Positions 47,265-55,854 are shown, numbered from the stretch's first letter. The stretch is DNA of 64,000 bases from Agapetus fuscipes (GCA_951799405.1 OX637363.1:558001-622000), one strand, 5' to 3'. Numbers and translations: made by a program. Notes: a model not told the origin generated them from the sequence alone.

Positions 47265-47308
47265 TTCTCTACGTTTCGTCAGCGACGTAGCCGACGTCTT
47301 CAGGAGAA
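47265..47308 (-). ncRNA. Hammerhead-ribozyme-like motif, left arm
   Basis: Minus strand: TTCTC, CTGAAGA, stem II GTCGGC/GCTGAC, GAAA, CGTA, GAGAA. Same organisation as 31391-31434 but with A at the expected cleavage position (GTA), which hammerheads tolerate. Confidence 0.42.
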
Positions 47309-47323
47309 CTTTAAGAGAGGATG

Positions 47324-47367
47324 TTCTCCTGAAGACGTCGGCTACGTCGCTGACGAAACGTAGAGAA
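47324..47367 (+). ncRNA. Hammerhead-ribozyme-like motif, right arm
   Basis: Plus strand mirror of the left-arm motif: TTCTC at 47324-47328, CTGAAGA at 47329-47335, GAAA at 47355-47358, GAGAA at 47363-47367. A transcript across the palindrome would hold this motif and the complement of the other. Confidence 0.42.
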
Positions 47368-47504
47368 TAATGTAAGCTCTCTCCAAAAAACGGTTCGTTA
47401 AATATCCGATTTAAATTAAGTTTTAAAATTGTTCAGTTTTAAAAAAAATTAATATAATTGTCAAAATGTCAAACGACCGTAATTCTAACTTAAGCCTAAC
47501 TATT

Positions 47505-47720
47505 TAGAGCGCTGTATACCCTAAACCTGCAGTCTTCATTTCTTAAACTTTAAGGTCTTAGTAGAAAAGTGACAGTTTAAAATAAAATCGGTCGTGTTTA
47601 TTGGTTATTTCGATACCTCAAAGGTAAAGCTGAATAAGAGACATATTTAGCAAACGTGAGTTTTATAAAAAAAAAATGTGTTAAATTTTGTAAATACTTT
47701 TTTTTCTGTTTACCTACAGA
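47505..47720 (+). repeat. AT-rich interspersed repeat, diverged
   Basis: ATACCCTAAACCTGCAG, TTCATTTCTTAAACTTTAAG and GGTCTTAGTAGAAAAGTG. It is the target into which the palindromic element inserted. Confidence 0.6.
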
Positions 47721-47955
47721 TTTATGCATTGTTAAAAGTCTCGCAAGAAGCAGATTTTGGTTAATTTTAATAGTTTTTGAAAATATCTGAAATGAATTTC
47801 TTCTTGAAATTCTTGAAATAAATTATCAAAAATCGGCTTATTGCGAGAAAAAATGATGTACTCGTATAATTCGTTAAAAGAAGAAGGAAAAAAATATATA
47901 ACACATAAAAAACGATACAAGACTGTGTTAGTATATCTACATGTATTCTACATAT
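47721..47955. other. No recognisable gene or repeat
   Basis: Nothing supported. Confidence 0.35.
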
Positions 47956-47957
47956 TG

Positions 47958-48298
47958 TCCGGTCGATAGCTCAGTTGGTAGAGTGCTTGCATTCTACCCC
48001 GTGAGCTCGGGTTCGAATTCCACCGAGGAGGATGTCAGAAATGATTTCCTATTTCGGTGTTTATTTCAAAACCCCATAATAAAAATACCGGCAAGGTTTA
48101 GTCAGCCTTAACAAGAAATGAGTACCAGCCCCCTCGGGAGCTGGGAAACACCCACTTCAACTGAAGTGGTTGGCGTAAGGCCGGCCCCCTTACCTGTAAA
48201 AATAAATAGGTTCAACTCGCCACATGCGACTCCTTCGAAGATAACGCGGCAAGAAGTTACACTATATGTTTAGCTTAGTTGCGTAGTTGCGTTGCGTT
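47958..48298 (+). mobile_element. SINE-1, full length
   Basis: CCGGTCGATAGCTCAGTTGG at 47958; the B box is GGTTCGAATTC. All body blocks are present; ends AGCTTAGTTGCGTAGTTGCG with a small duplicated 3' end. Confidence 0.88.
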
Positions 48299-48522
48299 AC
48301 ATGTCTTAACCAATCACATTCGTTTGCACTTTTGAACCTTCATCGTCCTCTTTCTTCACATCATTCTTCAGTCTATCTCTCAGCGTATTTTCTGTCACAC
48401 TTCTCTAGCGCTTCATTCGACCACCGTACACCTACACCTTTCTCTCTTCACAGTCACATACAGTCCATGCTTCACTTTTATACATCAACGTCGGTAACAA
48501 ACTACACTTACCTGAATGTATT
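48299..48522 (-). pseudogene. Decayed RTE-type polymerase fragment
   Basis: Minus strand reads 'LLPTLMYKSEAWTV' and then a stop-ridden tail aligning with the post-RT region of LINE-B and LINE-C. Family not determined. Confidence 0.6.
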
Positions 48523-48745
48523 CCTTGATTGATAAATTGGGATGAGGACGTAAATATTGGTTCACTTTTGCCAATGCCACCTCGTTTTGGGAAAAAGCGG
48601 CAGGAGTTGCAATGTTTATATTCATGGAAGTTTTTGATTATTTGTATGCACACATGCAGAATGTGTAGGCGCAAACCTACATGTGCCTGTCTGTGGGCAT
48701 GCATTTAATATGAGCCTTTGCAGCTTCGATTATAAGTATTAGACA
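48523..48745 (+). mobile_element. LINE-A unit, diverged fixed-start copy
   Basis: Starts ATTCCTTGATTGATAAATTG; blocks GGTTCACTTTTGCCAATG, GGCAGGAGTTGC and GCCTTTGCAGCTTCG remain. Confidence 0.7.
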
Positions 48746-48799
48746 GAACAAAAAAATATTAGACAGAAAATGAGTAATTTTTTTTACAGTCAGTTATCC

Positions 48800-48890
48800 C
48801 ATTTTAATGCCCATGGTCTTTCTTCTGGTTAGTTTTCGCAGCTGTTTGGTAGAAAGAACATATTTTTAATTGCGGCAGAGCAAGGGTTAA
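48800..48890 (+). pseudogene. Possible LINE endonuclease start fragment
   Basis: A frame reading 'FNAHGLSSG', stop, 'FSQLFGRKNIFLIAAEQG' resembles the first strand of LINE endonucleases. It may be a decayed piece of another LINE or the LINE-B 5' junction. Confidence 0.3.
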
Positions 48891-51614
48891 CTGAAATTTT
48901 GGAATATTACATGTCGTATTATCTCCCCTAGGATTCTCCTAGTAAGGATCAAGTACGACAGAACGAATTTTCTACTGATAGCATGCTATGCGCCAGTAGA
49001 TTCAGAATGTATGGAGATTAAAAATGAATTCTGGGATATGCTTGACGATAAAATCAGAATGAAAGACAAAGAAGAAAAGGTGATTCTGCTTGGTGACATG
49101 AACGGATGGGTGGGTAGAAGAAAGGAAGAGTATGAAAGGGTAATAGGACCAAACGGAAGGGGTGTCATCAATGGCAGTGGGAGACGGCTTGTTGACATGT
49201 GTGTGGAGCATGGGATGTTTGTATCAAATACTTGGTATAAGCATAAAGACGTGCACACATACACGTGGTATGGGCCAAATACTCGCACAGTCATTGACTA
49301 CATATGTATGGAAGAATGTATGAGAGGTGCCATAAGAGATGTCAGAGTCTACCAAGGTATATCCGTGGGCTCAGACCATCATCTCTTGTGTGCAAAAGTA
49401 ATGATAGGCGAAGTAAAAGATAGGAAAAGAACGAAAGTGATTAAGATGAAAAGAGTGAAAGTGGAAAAATTAGATGATGAAAATGTCAGGAATGATTTTG
49501 AAGCTGAAGTAAGCCAGATTTTGAAATCGGATGAATGTAAGGAACTTGTGAAGAATGCATGTGTAGAAAAAATGTGGAAAACATTTAAAACATGTTTGGT
49601 TGAAAGCGCAAAGAAAGTATGCGGTGAAGTTACGATTGGGCATAAAAAAGGCAATGAATGGTGGAATGATCAGGTTAAACAAGCAGTGAAAGAGAAGAAA
49701 GAGAGCTATTTAAAATGGATTAATGACAGAAAGAATAAAGTGTTAGAGACTGAATACAAGGCGAAAAAATGGCTAGCGAAGAATGAAGTTCAAATGAGTA
49801 AGAGAAGAATGGAAGAAAAATTGAGTGAAAGAGCACAGAATGACTTCTCTGACAATAAAAAGATGTTCTGGAGCTGGGTGAGACAAAACAACGACAGTTG
49901 TAGGTCCACAACTCCGGGAATCAAAAATGTCAGCGGAGACATTCTGTGGAATAAAGACGATGTAAAAAAGAGATGGAAAGAATATTTTAACGAGGTTTTT
50001 GGTGAAGAAGAATGTGATTTAACTGTGAAAGGAGAGTATGATGAGGGTAATGTTTTGAAAATATCGAAAGATGAAGTAAGAAAGGTCATAAAGGAATTAA
50101 AGAATGGGAAAGCTGCAAGTGTGGATGGTGTGAGACCTGAGATGATGAAAGCGGGGGGAGAATGTGTGATTGAATGGATGAAAGAGCTTTGCGAATTGTG
50201 TGTTAGTGTCAAGGAGGTTCCATCGGACTGGAGAGAGGCGGTCATTGTGCCAATTTACAAAGGTAAAGGTGACAAAAAAGACTGCCGTAACTTCAGACCG
50301 ATTAGCCTTCTTAGTGTGCCAGGTAAAGTGCTATGCAAGATTCTTATCCATAGGGTAAGATTATCCACCCAGGAGAAGGTCTCAGATATACAATCTGGCT
50401 TTATGCCGGAAAGAGGTTGCGTAGACCAGATATTCGCGCTTCGACAGATAGTCGAAAAACAGCTAGCCGTAAATAAAAAGGTCTACGCGGCTTTCGTAGA
50501 TCTTGAGAAAGCCTTCGACTCGGTGGATAGAAGTATGATGTGGTGTGTGCTTGAGAGGTATGGTGTGAACAAAGCACTTCTGAACGCGATACGCGCCATC
50601 TATCTTAATAGCAGGGCGTGTGTCAGGGTGGATGGAGAATACAGCGAGTATTTTAATGTGTACAAGGGTGTGAGACAGGGTTGCATAATGAGCCCATGGT
50701 TATTCAATATAATCATGGATCATTGTGTTAAACAAGCGAATCTGGAAGGGCATGGCATACAGATTGGAGAGAGAAAAGTCGGAGTTCTGCTTTATGCTGA
50801 TGACGCAGTATTAATTGCTGATTCAGCAGCGGAACTTCAGGCAATGCTCTCTAGTCTGAACCATGCTCTGTGTGTGAACAAGTTGAAAATTAATGCAAGT
50901 AAGACGAAAGTACTGATTTTTGACAGAATGGATGAAAATGAAGAATGCACGCTCATGTTGAATGGTACGAAAGTTGAAATTGTGGATGAATTTAGATACT
51001 TGGGAAGTATGTTTGAGAAGAATGGAAAGATGACAAGAGAACTTGAGAATAGGATGTGTAAGGGCAAGCAAGTGGTCGGTGCAATAGGAAGAATAGCAAA
51101 GAACAAGCGATTGACGATGGATCTGAGAATGGCGGTACACAATGGCATATTGTTACCGACTTTGATGTATGGAAGTGAAGCATGGACAGTGAATGATAGC
51201 GAAATGAGTAAAGTATGTACGGTGGAAATGAAGCATTTGAGAAGCATGACAGGAAAAACTCTGAGGGATAGAGTTAGGAATGAATGGGTAAAAAAAGAAT
51301 GTAATTTGAAAGAGGATGTGAAAGTTAAGGTACAAAAGAATGTGATGAGATGGTTTGGGCATGTGGAAAGAATGAACGATGATAGACTGACAAAGTATGT
51401 ATACAAAGAAAGTGTGAAAGGAAAAAGAGGGAAGGGACGACCGAGAAAAGTATGGAGTGATCAGATTGAGGAGATTGTGAAAGAATGGGATATACAAAGT
51501 GAGCGTAAAAGAAGAAAATGCATGAAAAAGGTGATGGATATGAATGAATTGAAAGAGGTATGTAAGGATAGGAAAAAATGGAGGCAACTCTGCAGAGGCT
51601 CTGGCCACCCCTAG
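48891..51614 (+). CDS. LINE-B endonuclease-reverse transcriptase (5' partial)
   Basis: From the ATG at 49011 there are 867 residues; the same frame continues upstream with 'LLIACYAPVDSECMEIK', so that ATG is internal. Endonuclease part: 'VILLGDMNGWVG' and 'SVGSDHHLL' (catalytic SDH). RT: 'WREAVIVPIYKGKGDK', 'FRPISLLSVPGKV', 'QSGFMPERGCVDQIF', 'AAFVDLEKAFDSVD' (first catalytic Asp), 'VRQGCIMSPWLFNI' and 'VGVLLYADDAVLIAD' (YADD). Tail: 'LMYGSEAWTV', 'MRWFGHVERMNDDRL', 'GKGRPRKVWSDQIEEIV' and 'CRGSGHP'. All RT catalytic residues are present and no stops occur. It acts in target-primed reverse transcription; this copy lacks the endonuclease amino-terminus and promoter. Confidence 0.92.
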   Translation: MKFWNITCRIISPRILLVRIKYDRTNFLLIACYAPVDSECMEIKNEFWDMLDDKIRMKDKEEKVILLGDMNGWVGRRKEEYERVIGPNGRGVINGSGRRLVDMCVEHGMFVSNTWYKHKDVHTYTWYGPNTRTVIDYICMEECMRGAIRDVRVYQGISVGSDHHLLCAKVMIGEVKDRKRTKVIKMKRVKVEKLDDENVRNDFEAEVSQILKSDECKELVKNACVEKMWKTFKTCLVESAKKVCGEVTIGHKKGNEWWNDQVKQAVKEKKESYLKWINDRKNKVLETEYKAKKWLAKNEVQMSKRRMEEKLSERAQNDFSDNKKMFWSWVRQNNDSCRSTTPGIKNVSGDILWNKDDVKKRWKEYFNEVFGEEECDLTVKGEYDEGNVLKISKDEVRKVIKELKNGKAASVDGVRPEMMKAGGECVIEWMKELCELCVSVKEVPSDWREAVIVPIYKGKGDKKDCRNFRPISLLSVPGKVLCKILIHRVRLSTQEKVSDIQSGFMPERGCVDQIFALRQIVEKQLAVNKKVYAAFVDLEKAFDSVDRSMMWCVLERYGVNKALLNAIRAIYLNSRACVRVDGEYSEYFNVYKGVRQGCIMSPWLFNIIMDHCVKQANLEGHGIQIGERKVGVLLYADDAVLIADSAAELQAMLSSLNHALCVNKLKINASKTKVLIFDRMDENEECTLMLNGTKVEIVDEFRYLGSMFEKNGKMTRELENRMCKGKQVVGAIGRIAKNKRLTMDLRMAVHNGILLPTLMYGSEAWTVNDSEMSKVCTVEMKHLRSMTGKTLRDRVRNEWVKKECNLKEDVKVKVQKNVMRWFGHVERMNDDRLTKYVYKESVKGKRGKGRPRKVWSDQIEEIVKEWDIQSERKRRKCMKKVMDMNELKEVCKDRKKWRQLCRGSGHP

Positions 51615-51624
51615 CGGAATGGCG

Positions 51625-51697
51625 ACAGAGTTACAGTTACAGTTACAGTTACAGTTACAGTTACAGTTACAGTTACAGTTACAGTTACAGTTACAGT
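51625..51697 (+). repeat. GTTACA hexanucleotide repeat, LINE-B tail
   Basis: About 12-13 perfect GTTACA units at the LINE-B 3' end. The same unit ends the copies at 34.8 kb and 58.6 kb with two units each, so it is part of the element and expands at insertion or later. Confidence 0.92.
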
Positions 51698-51857
51698 ATT
51701 AAATTAATAAAAATAAACGAACACTGTGTCAATCTACTTACACCAAATATCAGCAAGGATGGAAGTATTATGGATGAGAGGAACACAAAACCAGTGACGG
51801 AAGTGTTCGTTGCAATTGCAAAAATACATTTTATATGTCATGATACAGAAAAAAATT

Positions 51858-52142
51858 GACCGGTCCGTAGTCCAGGTGGTAACACTTCGGACTCGTATCT
51901 GGAAGGTCGTGGGTTCGAATCCCGGCGGAGAACAATATTTTTATATTTTCAAATTTGCTCTTCGCTGTGATGAAAAATTCATACAACTTTACCAAAGACC
52001 GGTCATCAAAAGGTCCATCTAGCCTTACAACAACTGGGTCTTGCTTGAGAATTGGCGCTTTCTACAGCGACGACCAAGCTCCCAGAGGGCTCTTGAGGTG
52101 TGATACACACAAAAACAGCGCTTCCCAAATAAATCATCCTAA
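51858..52142 (+). mobile_element. SINE-2, tail type i
   Basis: GACCGGTCCGTAGTCCAGG at 51858, B box GGTTCGAATCC at 51914-51924, complete body and end AAATAAATCATCCTAATT followed by a T-rich run. Confidence 0.88.
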
Positions 52143-52235
52143 TTTTTTTATTTTTTTTTAAAAGGAAAAGGATGGATGGACCAAATTCCAAAAAAAGTGA
52201 ATTAATCCAAACAATAAAGCTAATAAAGAGAAAAT

Positions 52236-52336
52236 TTGAAAATATAAATGGTTTTTGTTTTGTGTTCCGCCGGGATTCGAATCCACAACCTTCCATTTAC
52301 GAGTCCGAAGTGTTACCACTGGACTACGGACCGGTC
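52236..52336 (-). mobile_element. SINE-2 head (5' part only)
   Basis: Minus-strand A box and exact B box (GGTTCGAATCC... readable in reverse as GGGATTCGAATCC at 52272-52284), ending after ATATAAATGG. The 3' half is missing, the reverse of the usual LINE-type truncation. Confidence 0.75.
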
Positions 52337-52364
52337 AAATTAATTAAATTGAGTAAAAAAAAAA

Positions 52365-52500
52365 AAAAAAATCATCTTCATCATCACACTTCACGCTGAA
52401 GAAGCCCATCGTAGACATGGGCGAAACGTCCGGAAGCTCAAGCTCCCATAGACCACGGCAACCGATGCCGGAGAACATCTCTCCAGCATCAAAAAATTAA
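52365..52500 (+). mobile_element. Hammerhead-like element, best-conserved copy
   Basis: ATCATCTTCATCATCACAC, the motif (52389-52436), CACGGCAACCGATGCCGG and the terminus CTCCAGCATC. A minus-strand relative at 21601-21720 shares the same terminus and a more distant one lies at 16.9-17.1 kb. Preceded by a poly-A. Confidence 0.7.
52389..52436 (+). ncRNA. Hammerhead-ribozyme-like motif, best candidate
   Basis: Stem I CTTCACG/CGGAAG (six pairs with one bulged A), core CTGAAGA (52396-52402), an extra A (52403), stem II GCCCAT/ATGGGC (six exact pairs, loop CGTAGAC), core GAAA (52423-52426), CGTC (52427-52430) with cleavage expected after GTC. Stem III is a two-pair ACGT, so function would need dimers, as proposed for several natural type I hammerheads. 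The extra base after CTGANGA is a departure from consensus. Confidence 0.5.
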
Positions 52501-52559
52501 ATATTGATACATTTCAGTGTCAATTTTTTTAATCTGGAATATTTGAATTTTGCGGTTAG

Positions 52560-52812
52560 GTGTCGTGGGATGACCAGGGCCGTATCAGCGCGCTGCGCCG
52601 GTTGTCGGTTGCTCAGGGCGCCAGCGTCGAGTGAGAGTCTGAGAGGTATAGAGAGGTGTAGTTTTGGCGCCATCGGGCCTCGCGCACAGATCGATGGGTG
52701 GAGAGGGCGGGGAGGGAGGGGGCCCCAGTACGCCTGCGCACAGGCCCGGCTCGGAGGCTGGCTAAAGGTTCGCACACACGTCACGCGCGGCAGGGACAAT
52801 CTAGGGTGCTAA
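52560..52812. other. GC-rich, CpG-rich block next to the second minisatellite
   Basis: Strong compositional jump (GCGCGCTGCGCCGG, CAGGGCGCCAGCGTCG, GGAGGGGGCCCC, CGCCTGCGCAC). The open frames on both strands have no known domain. It may be a promoter region, a transposon part or an LTR. Confidence 0.4.
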
Positions 52813-52816
52813 CCAT

Positions 52817-53232
52817 TAACCAAACCATCTCATCCCTCCAACCAACCAAACCATCTCATCCCTCCAACCAACCAAACCATCTCATCCCTCCAACCAACCA
52901 AACCATCTCCCCTTCCAACCAACCAAACCATCTCATCCCTCCAACCAACCAAACCATCTCATCCCTCCAACCAACCAAACCATCTCATCCCTCCAACCAA
53001 CCAAACCATCTCATCCCTACAACCAACCAAACCATCTCCCCTTACAACCAACCAAACCATCTCATCCCTCCAACCAACCAAACCGTCTCATCCCTCCAAG
53101 CAATCAAACCATCTCATCCCTCCAACCAACCAAACCATCTCATCCCTCCAACCAACCAAACCATCTCATCCCTCCAACCAACCAAACCATCTCATCCCTC
53201 CAAGCAATCAAACCATCTCATCCCTCCAACCA
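52817..53232. repeat. 26-bp minisatellite, about 16 units, inverted relative to 10.7 kb
   Basis: Unit CCAACCAACCAAACCATC plus TCATCCCT, the reverse complement of the 10.7-kb unit. Two units are shortened (CATCTCCCCTT). All three plus frames remain open, giving a spurious 200-residue protein. Confidence 0.95.
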
Positions 53233-53290
53233 TTTTCATTCGACCGAAAAAAACTCGGTCGAATGAAAAAATGTTCCTAGAAAGTTGGTA
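53233..53290 (+). repeat. Hairpin flank of the minisatellite
   Basis: TTTTCATTCGACCGA and TCGGTCGAATGAAAA form a perfect 15-bp inverted repeat around AAAAAAC, followed by AATGTTCCTAG and AAAGTTGGTACT. The last 20 bases are shared with 10664-10690 on the other strand. A hairpin just before CTAG is reminiscent of Helitron 3' ends, but the shared sequence extends beyond CTAG. Confidence 0.7.
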
Positions 53291-53299
53291 CTATCTATA

Positions 53300-53532
53300 A
53301 TATCTATAATCTAAGTTGCAAAGATATATTAACATTAAAGCTAATATCAAATGCAAGCCCACAAACAAACACGTGTAGTTAGCGCTTACAAATGCTGAAT
53401 GTGTACATAAACATAAAATGAACATACACCCTACAACTTTTGCCGACCTTCCCTGACACACTGACACTAACAAAATAAATCATTTTTTACAGTATGGGTG
53501 GTCAGTCTCATACCAACCTATAAGTCAAGGAA
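53300..53532 (-). mobile_element. LINE-A unit with GATTATA-type tail
   Basis: Complete minus-strand unit (TCTATAATCTAAGTTGC to CCTATAAGTCAAGGAATT), with a short deletion in the middle and the fixed 5' end. Confidence 0.8.
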
Positions 53533-53642
53533 TTAATATTGTGAATAATAATGGCTGCCGGTTGACAGATAACACGCGTTATAAATATTGTGATTGCTAA
53601 AATTGATGAATTTAAAGGAAAAAGGTATTGATATAAGATATT

Positions 53643-53773
53643 ATGGGATGTGCTATAATTGGGTGTCGAAACACTAAATGGATATGAACAAACTGGCCTT
53701 ATTTCGTATGACTTCACAACTGCAACGTTTGACAGGACTGAGACAAAGTGGGCTATAGTATGTATCAATGCAG
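53643..53773 (+). pseudogene. Possible THAP-like exon remnant
   Basis: ATG at 53643 gives 'MGCAIIGCRNTKWI' and a stop, like the C-x(2-4)-C opening of THAP zinc fingers. After a frameshift the sequence reads 'FDRTETKWAIVCINAV' and ends at GCAGTAAGT, a strong 5' splice site (53773/53774). Expected downstream Cys and His are not visible. The resemblance is weak. Confidence 0.25.
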
Positions 53774-53819
53774 TAAGTTAGTTTCTGCTCCACTATATTA
53801 TTAATCAATGGTGCTAACA

Positions 53820-54050
53820 CACTCTAAATCTTAATCTAAATCTAAGCTGCAAATATATGTTTCATTTGAGATTCATATTAAATGCATTCCCACAAGCAGA
53901 CACGCATAATTTCGCGTTTACACATGCCGCATGTGAACCTACAACAAAAAAAACCCAATCTCAAATGAACATAAGCCCTGCAACTCTTGCCGACCTTCCC
54001 TGAAGCAGGAGTGACATTGGCAAAGTGAACCATTTTTTACAGTATATACC
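53820..54050 (-). mobile_element. LINE-A unit, TTAGA subfamily
   Basis: Minus-strand unit (CTTAATCTAAATCTAAGC to GAACCATTTTTTACAGTAT), missing its first 40 bp. Confidence 0.8.
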
Positions 54051-54249
54051 CTGAAGTACTGTATTGCTAAATTCCTTACACTTTGCAATCCGCCAAGTCA
54101 GAGCTTGCTGACGCTTGGGAAAGAACTCCATTGGTAAAAAATCACGAGTTCACGCTATTTTTGGACACGAATCGTTATCTCGTCGCTTTTAGTTCGTAAT
54201 GAAAGCAAAATAGCGCTTCTGGATTGCCCTTCTTTAACAGACCATATAA

Positions 54250-54505
54250 CTCTGTCGCCATTTTGCTTAGGGTAGCCAGAGCCTCTTCAATTTTCGTTTT
54301 ATCCTATCCTTGCAAACCTTTTTCATTTCATTTACACCTTTTTATACATTCCTTGTACTACATTAACTTTTTTCATTCTTTTATAACTCTAACAATATGA
54401 ATAATTCATACTTTTCTAGGACATTGGTTTCAAATTTATTATCTCACATTTTCTTTGTTTAACACGTGGTTAGTCGTTCATCATCTATTCTTTCTATATG
54501 CAGAA
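54250..54505 (-). mobile_element. LINE-B, old decayed 3' end
   Basis: AACTCTGTCGCCATTTTGC in reverse gives the LINE-B end; further coding blocks are recognisable but broken by many indels. The GTTACA tail is gone. Confidence 0.65.
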
Positions 54506-54509
54506 ATAT

Positions 54510-54765
54510 GATGATGATGACGATGATGATTTGTAGAGCGCCGTTTCGAGACTACTGTCACTGCAAGAGCGCTTTCAGGCTTGACGTGGCGTTGAAGAAA
54601 TGTGTCATCATTCCCTTCTTGAAGCTCTCGATCCCTTCACCCTTATTTTAATGAATATTTTAAGGCAAGAATTGCAATAATCGTCTAGGCCCTAGGCCCT
54701 AATTTTTTTTTGTAAATTCTGCCTTTATGTGGCCGTATATTCGCACCTTTACCCCACAGAGCTAT
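54510..54765. other. No recognisable gene or repeat
   Basis: A short GATGATGATGACGATGATG microsatellite at 54509-54527; nothing else. Confidence 0.35.
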
Positions 54766-54769
54766 CTGG

Positions 54770-54978
54770 CCGTGTGGGGGTCTAGAAACGCAAGCGCGGC
54801 GGGCGTCATTTGCCGAGCGTCCGTCGCGGTGTGCGGACCTCGCCGGACGCGTTCGGGAACCTTCGTAAGTTTCCGGAGACTGCCGACGAGCGTTCGGGCA
54901 GATTCGTGCAGGGTGCCCGGGCCAGTCCCGCCCCCGGAAGACGGTTGGTGGCCGTTTGGGAAAGTTGTGGGAAAGGAT
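54770..54978. other. GC-rich, CpG-rich block
   Basis: CAAGCGCGGCGGGCGTC, GAGCGTCCGTCGCGG, CGCCGGACGCGTTCGGG and GCCCGGGCCAG. CTTCGTAAGTTTCC at 54861 is a possible 5' splice site. A 123-codon frame crosses it with no known domain. Candidate CpG-rich promoter or first exon; unproven. Confidence 0.35.
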
Positions 54979-54984
54979 AAACTT

Positions 54985-55415
54985 TATGCAACTGTGTTCG
55001 TTGGAAAAAGTTTAATTTTTATTGTTGCAAATAAATTAGAATACGTAATGAAAGTTATTCTGTGCTTCATTTTGGATTTTTTATCATCTGTGCTATAAAC
55101 TCATGGTATGTATTATGTAGTACAATCATTATACTTTTTTATTATGTTCCTCTTCTATCAAAAGGTGGAAGGTATTTTCAACGCACCCTATGATAAGTGT
55201 TTGATACTAAATTGGAGCTTTAAATAAATTTTAGTCTTTGAATATTATTAATTAAGATAAAGAAATAACACAAGGCAAATCAATTTTATAATTTTTGAGA
55301 TAACATGATAAGAGAGTATATTTTTATAGTTTCTTTCTCCTCTTCAACTACATATTATTGAAATTGACCTTTCTGGCAGGATTTTTGATAAAATTATGAT
55401 CAGTAATGCTCGGTA
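54985..55415. other. No recognisable gene or repeat
   Basis: A+T-rich; nothing supported. Confidence 0.35.
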
Positions 55416-55417
55416 AT

Positions 55418-55692
55418 GTCCGGTCGATAGCTCAGTTGGTAGAGTGCTTGCATTCCATGCCGTGAGCTCGGGTTCGAATCCCACCAAGGGTGTCAGAAAT
55501 GATTTCCCGTTTCAGTGTTTATTTCAAACCCCAAATAAAAATACCGCCAGAGTTTACTCAGCCTTCACAAGAAATGAGTAGGACCAGCCCCCTCGGGAGT
55601 TGGGAAACCCCCACTTTAACTGAAGCGGTTGGCGTAAGGCCAGCCCCCTTACCTGTAAAAATAAATAGCTTCCACACGCTACATGCGTTTCT
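55418..55692 (+). mobile_element. SINE-1, 3' truncated
   Basis: CCGGTCGATAGCTCAGTTGG at 55420, exact B box GGTTCGAATCC at 55469-55479, body to ATAAATAGCTTCCACACGC. The last 60 bp are missing. Confidence 0.85.
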
Positions 55693-55854
55693 GCCTCTTT
55701 TTATTTTATTTTTTAGCATGTATTGAATGAAATGTTTTTTACATTTCTTTCAAATCAAAAGAAACTGTTTGAGAGGTTTTCGTCTATTGTGTTTTTGGCG
55801 GGACTAGCAATTCTTGATGCGTAAAAATACAATTCGTATTTTAATACTCGACTA

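Larger units (their letters stand above)
47170..47501. mobile_element. Palindromic hammerhead-like element with 14-bp target duplication
   Basis: Arms 47170-47310 and 47323-47465 are nearly exact reverse complements around a 12-bp centre. Each arm is one copy of the 31302-31468 family. A 35-bp unique tail follows. ATTTAGAGCGCTGT occurs at 47156-47169 and 47502-47515. Each arm holds a hammerhead-like motif. Confidence 0.85.
48891..51705 (+). mobile_element. LINE-B (RTE-like), 5'-truncated with GTTACA tail
   Basis: The youngest-looking element here. The frame is open from about 48891 (after TAA at 48888-48890) through endonuclease remainder, RT and carboxy-terminus to the TAG at 51612-51614. 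After the stop only GCGGAATGGCGACAGA precedes the tail of about 13 GTTACA units (51625-51697). A very short 3' UTR and simple-repeat tail are typical of RTE-clade LINEs. The 5' part, including the start of the endonuclease, is missing. Confidence 0.92.

Noticed and set aside
49002..51608. Minus-strand frames of 60-190 codons
   Set aside because: They are shadows of the LINE-B coding frame.
52698..53300. 200-codon frame over the second minisatellite
   Set aside because: Same artefact, on the opposite strand; the first 35 codons lie in a GC-rich block with no recognisable domain.
54727..55098. 123-codon frame over the CpG-rich block
   Set aside because: No domain, mixed composition across a sharp GC boundary, and an alternative frame of similar length on the other strand.
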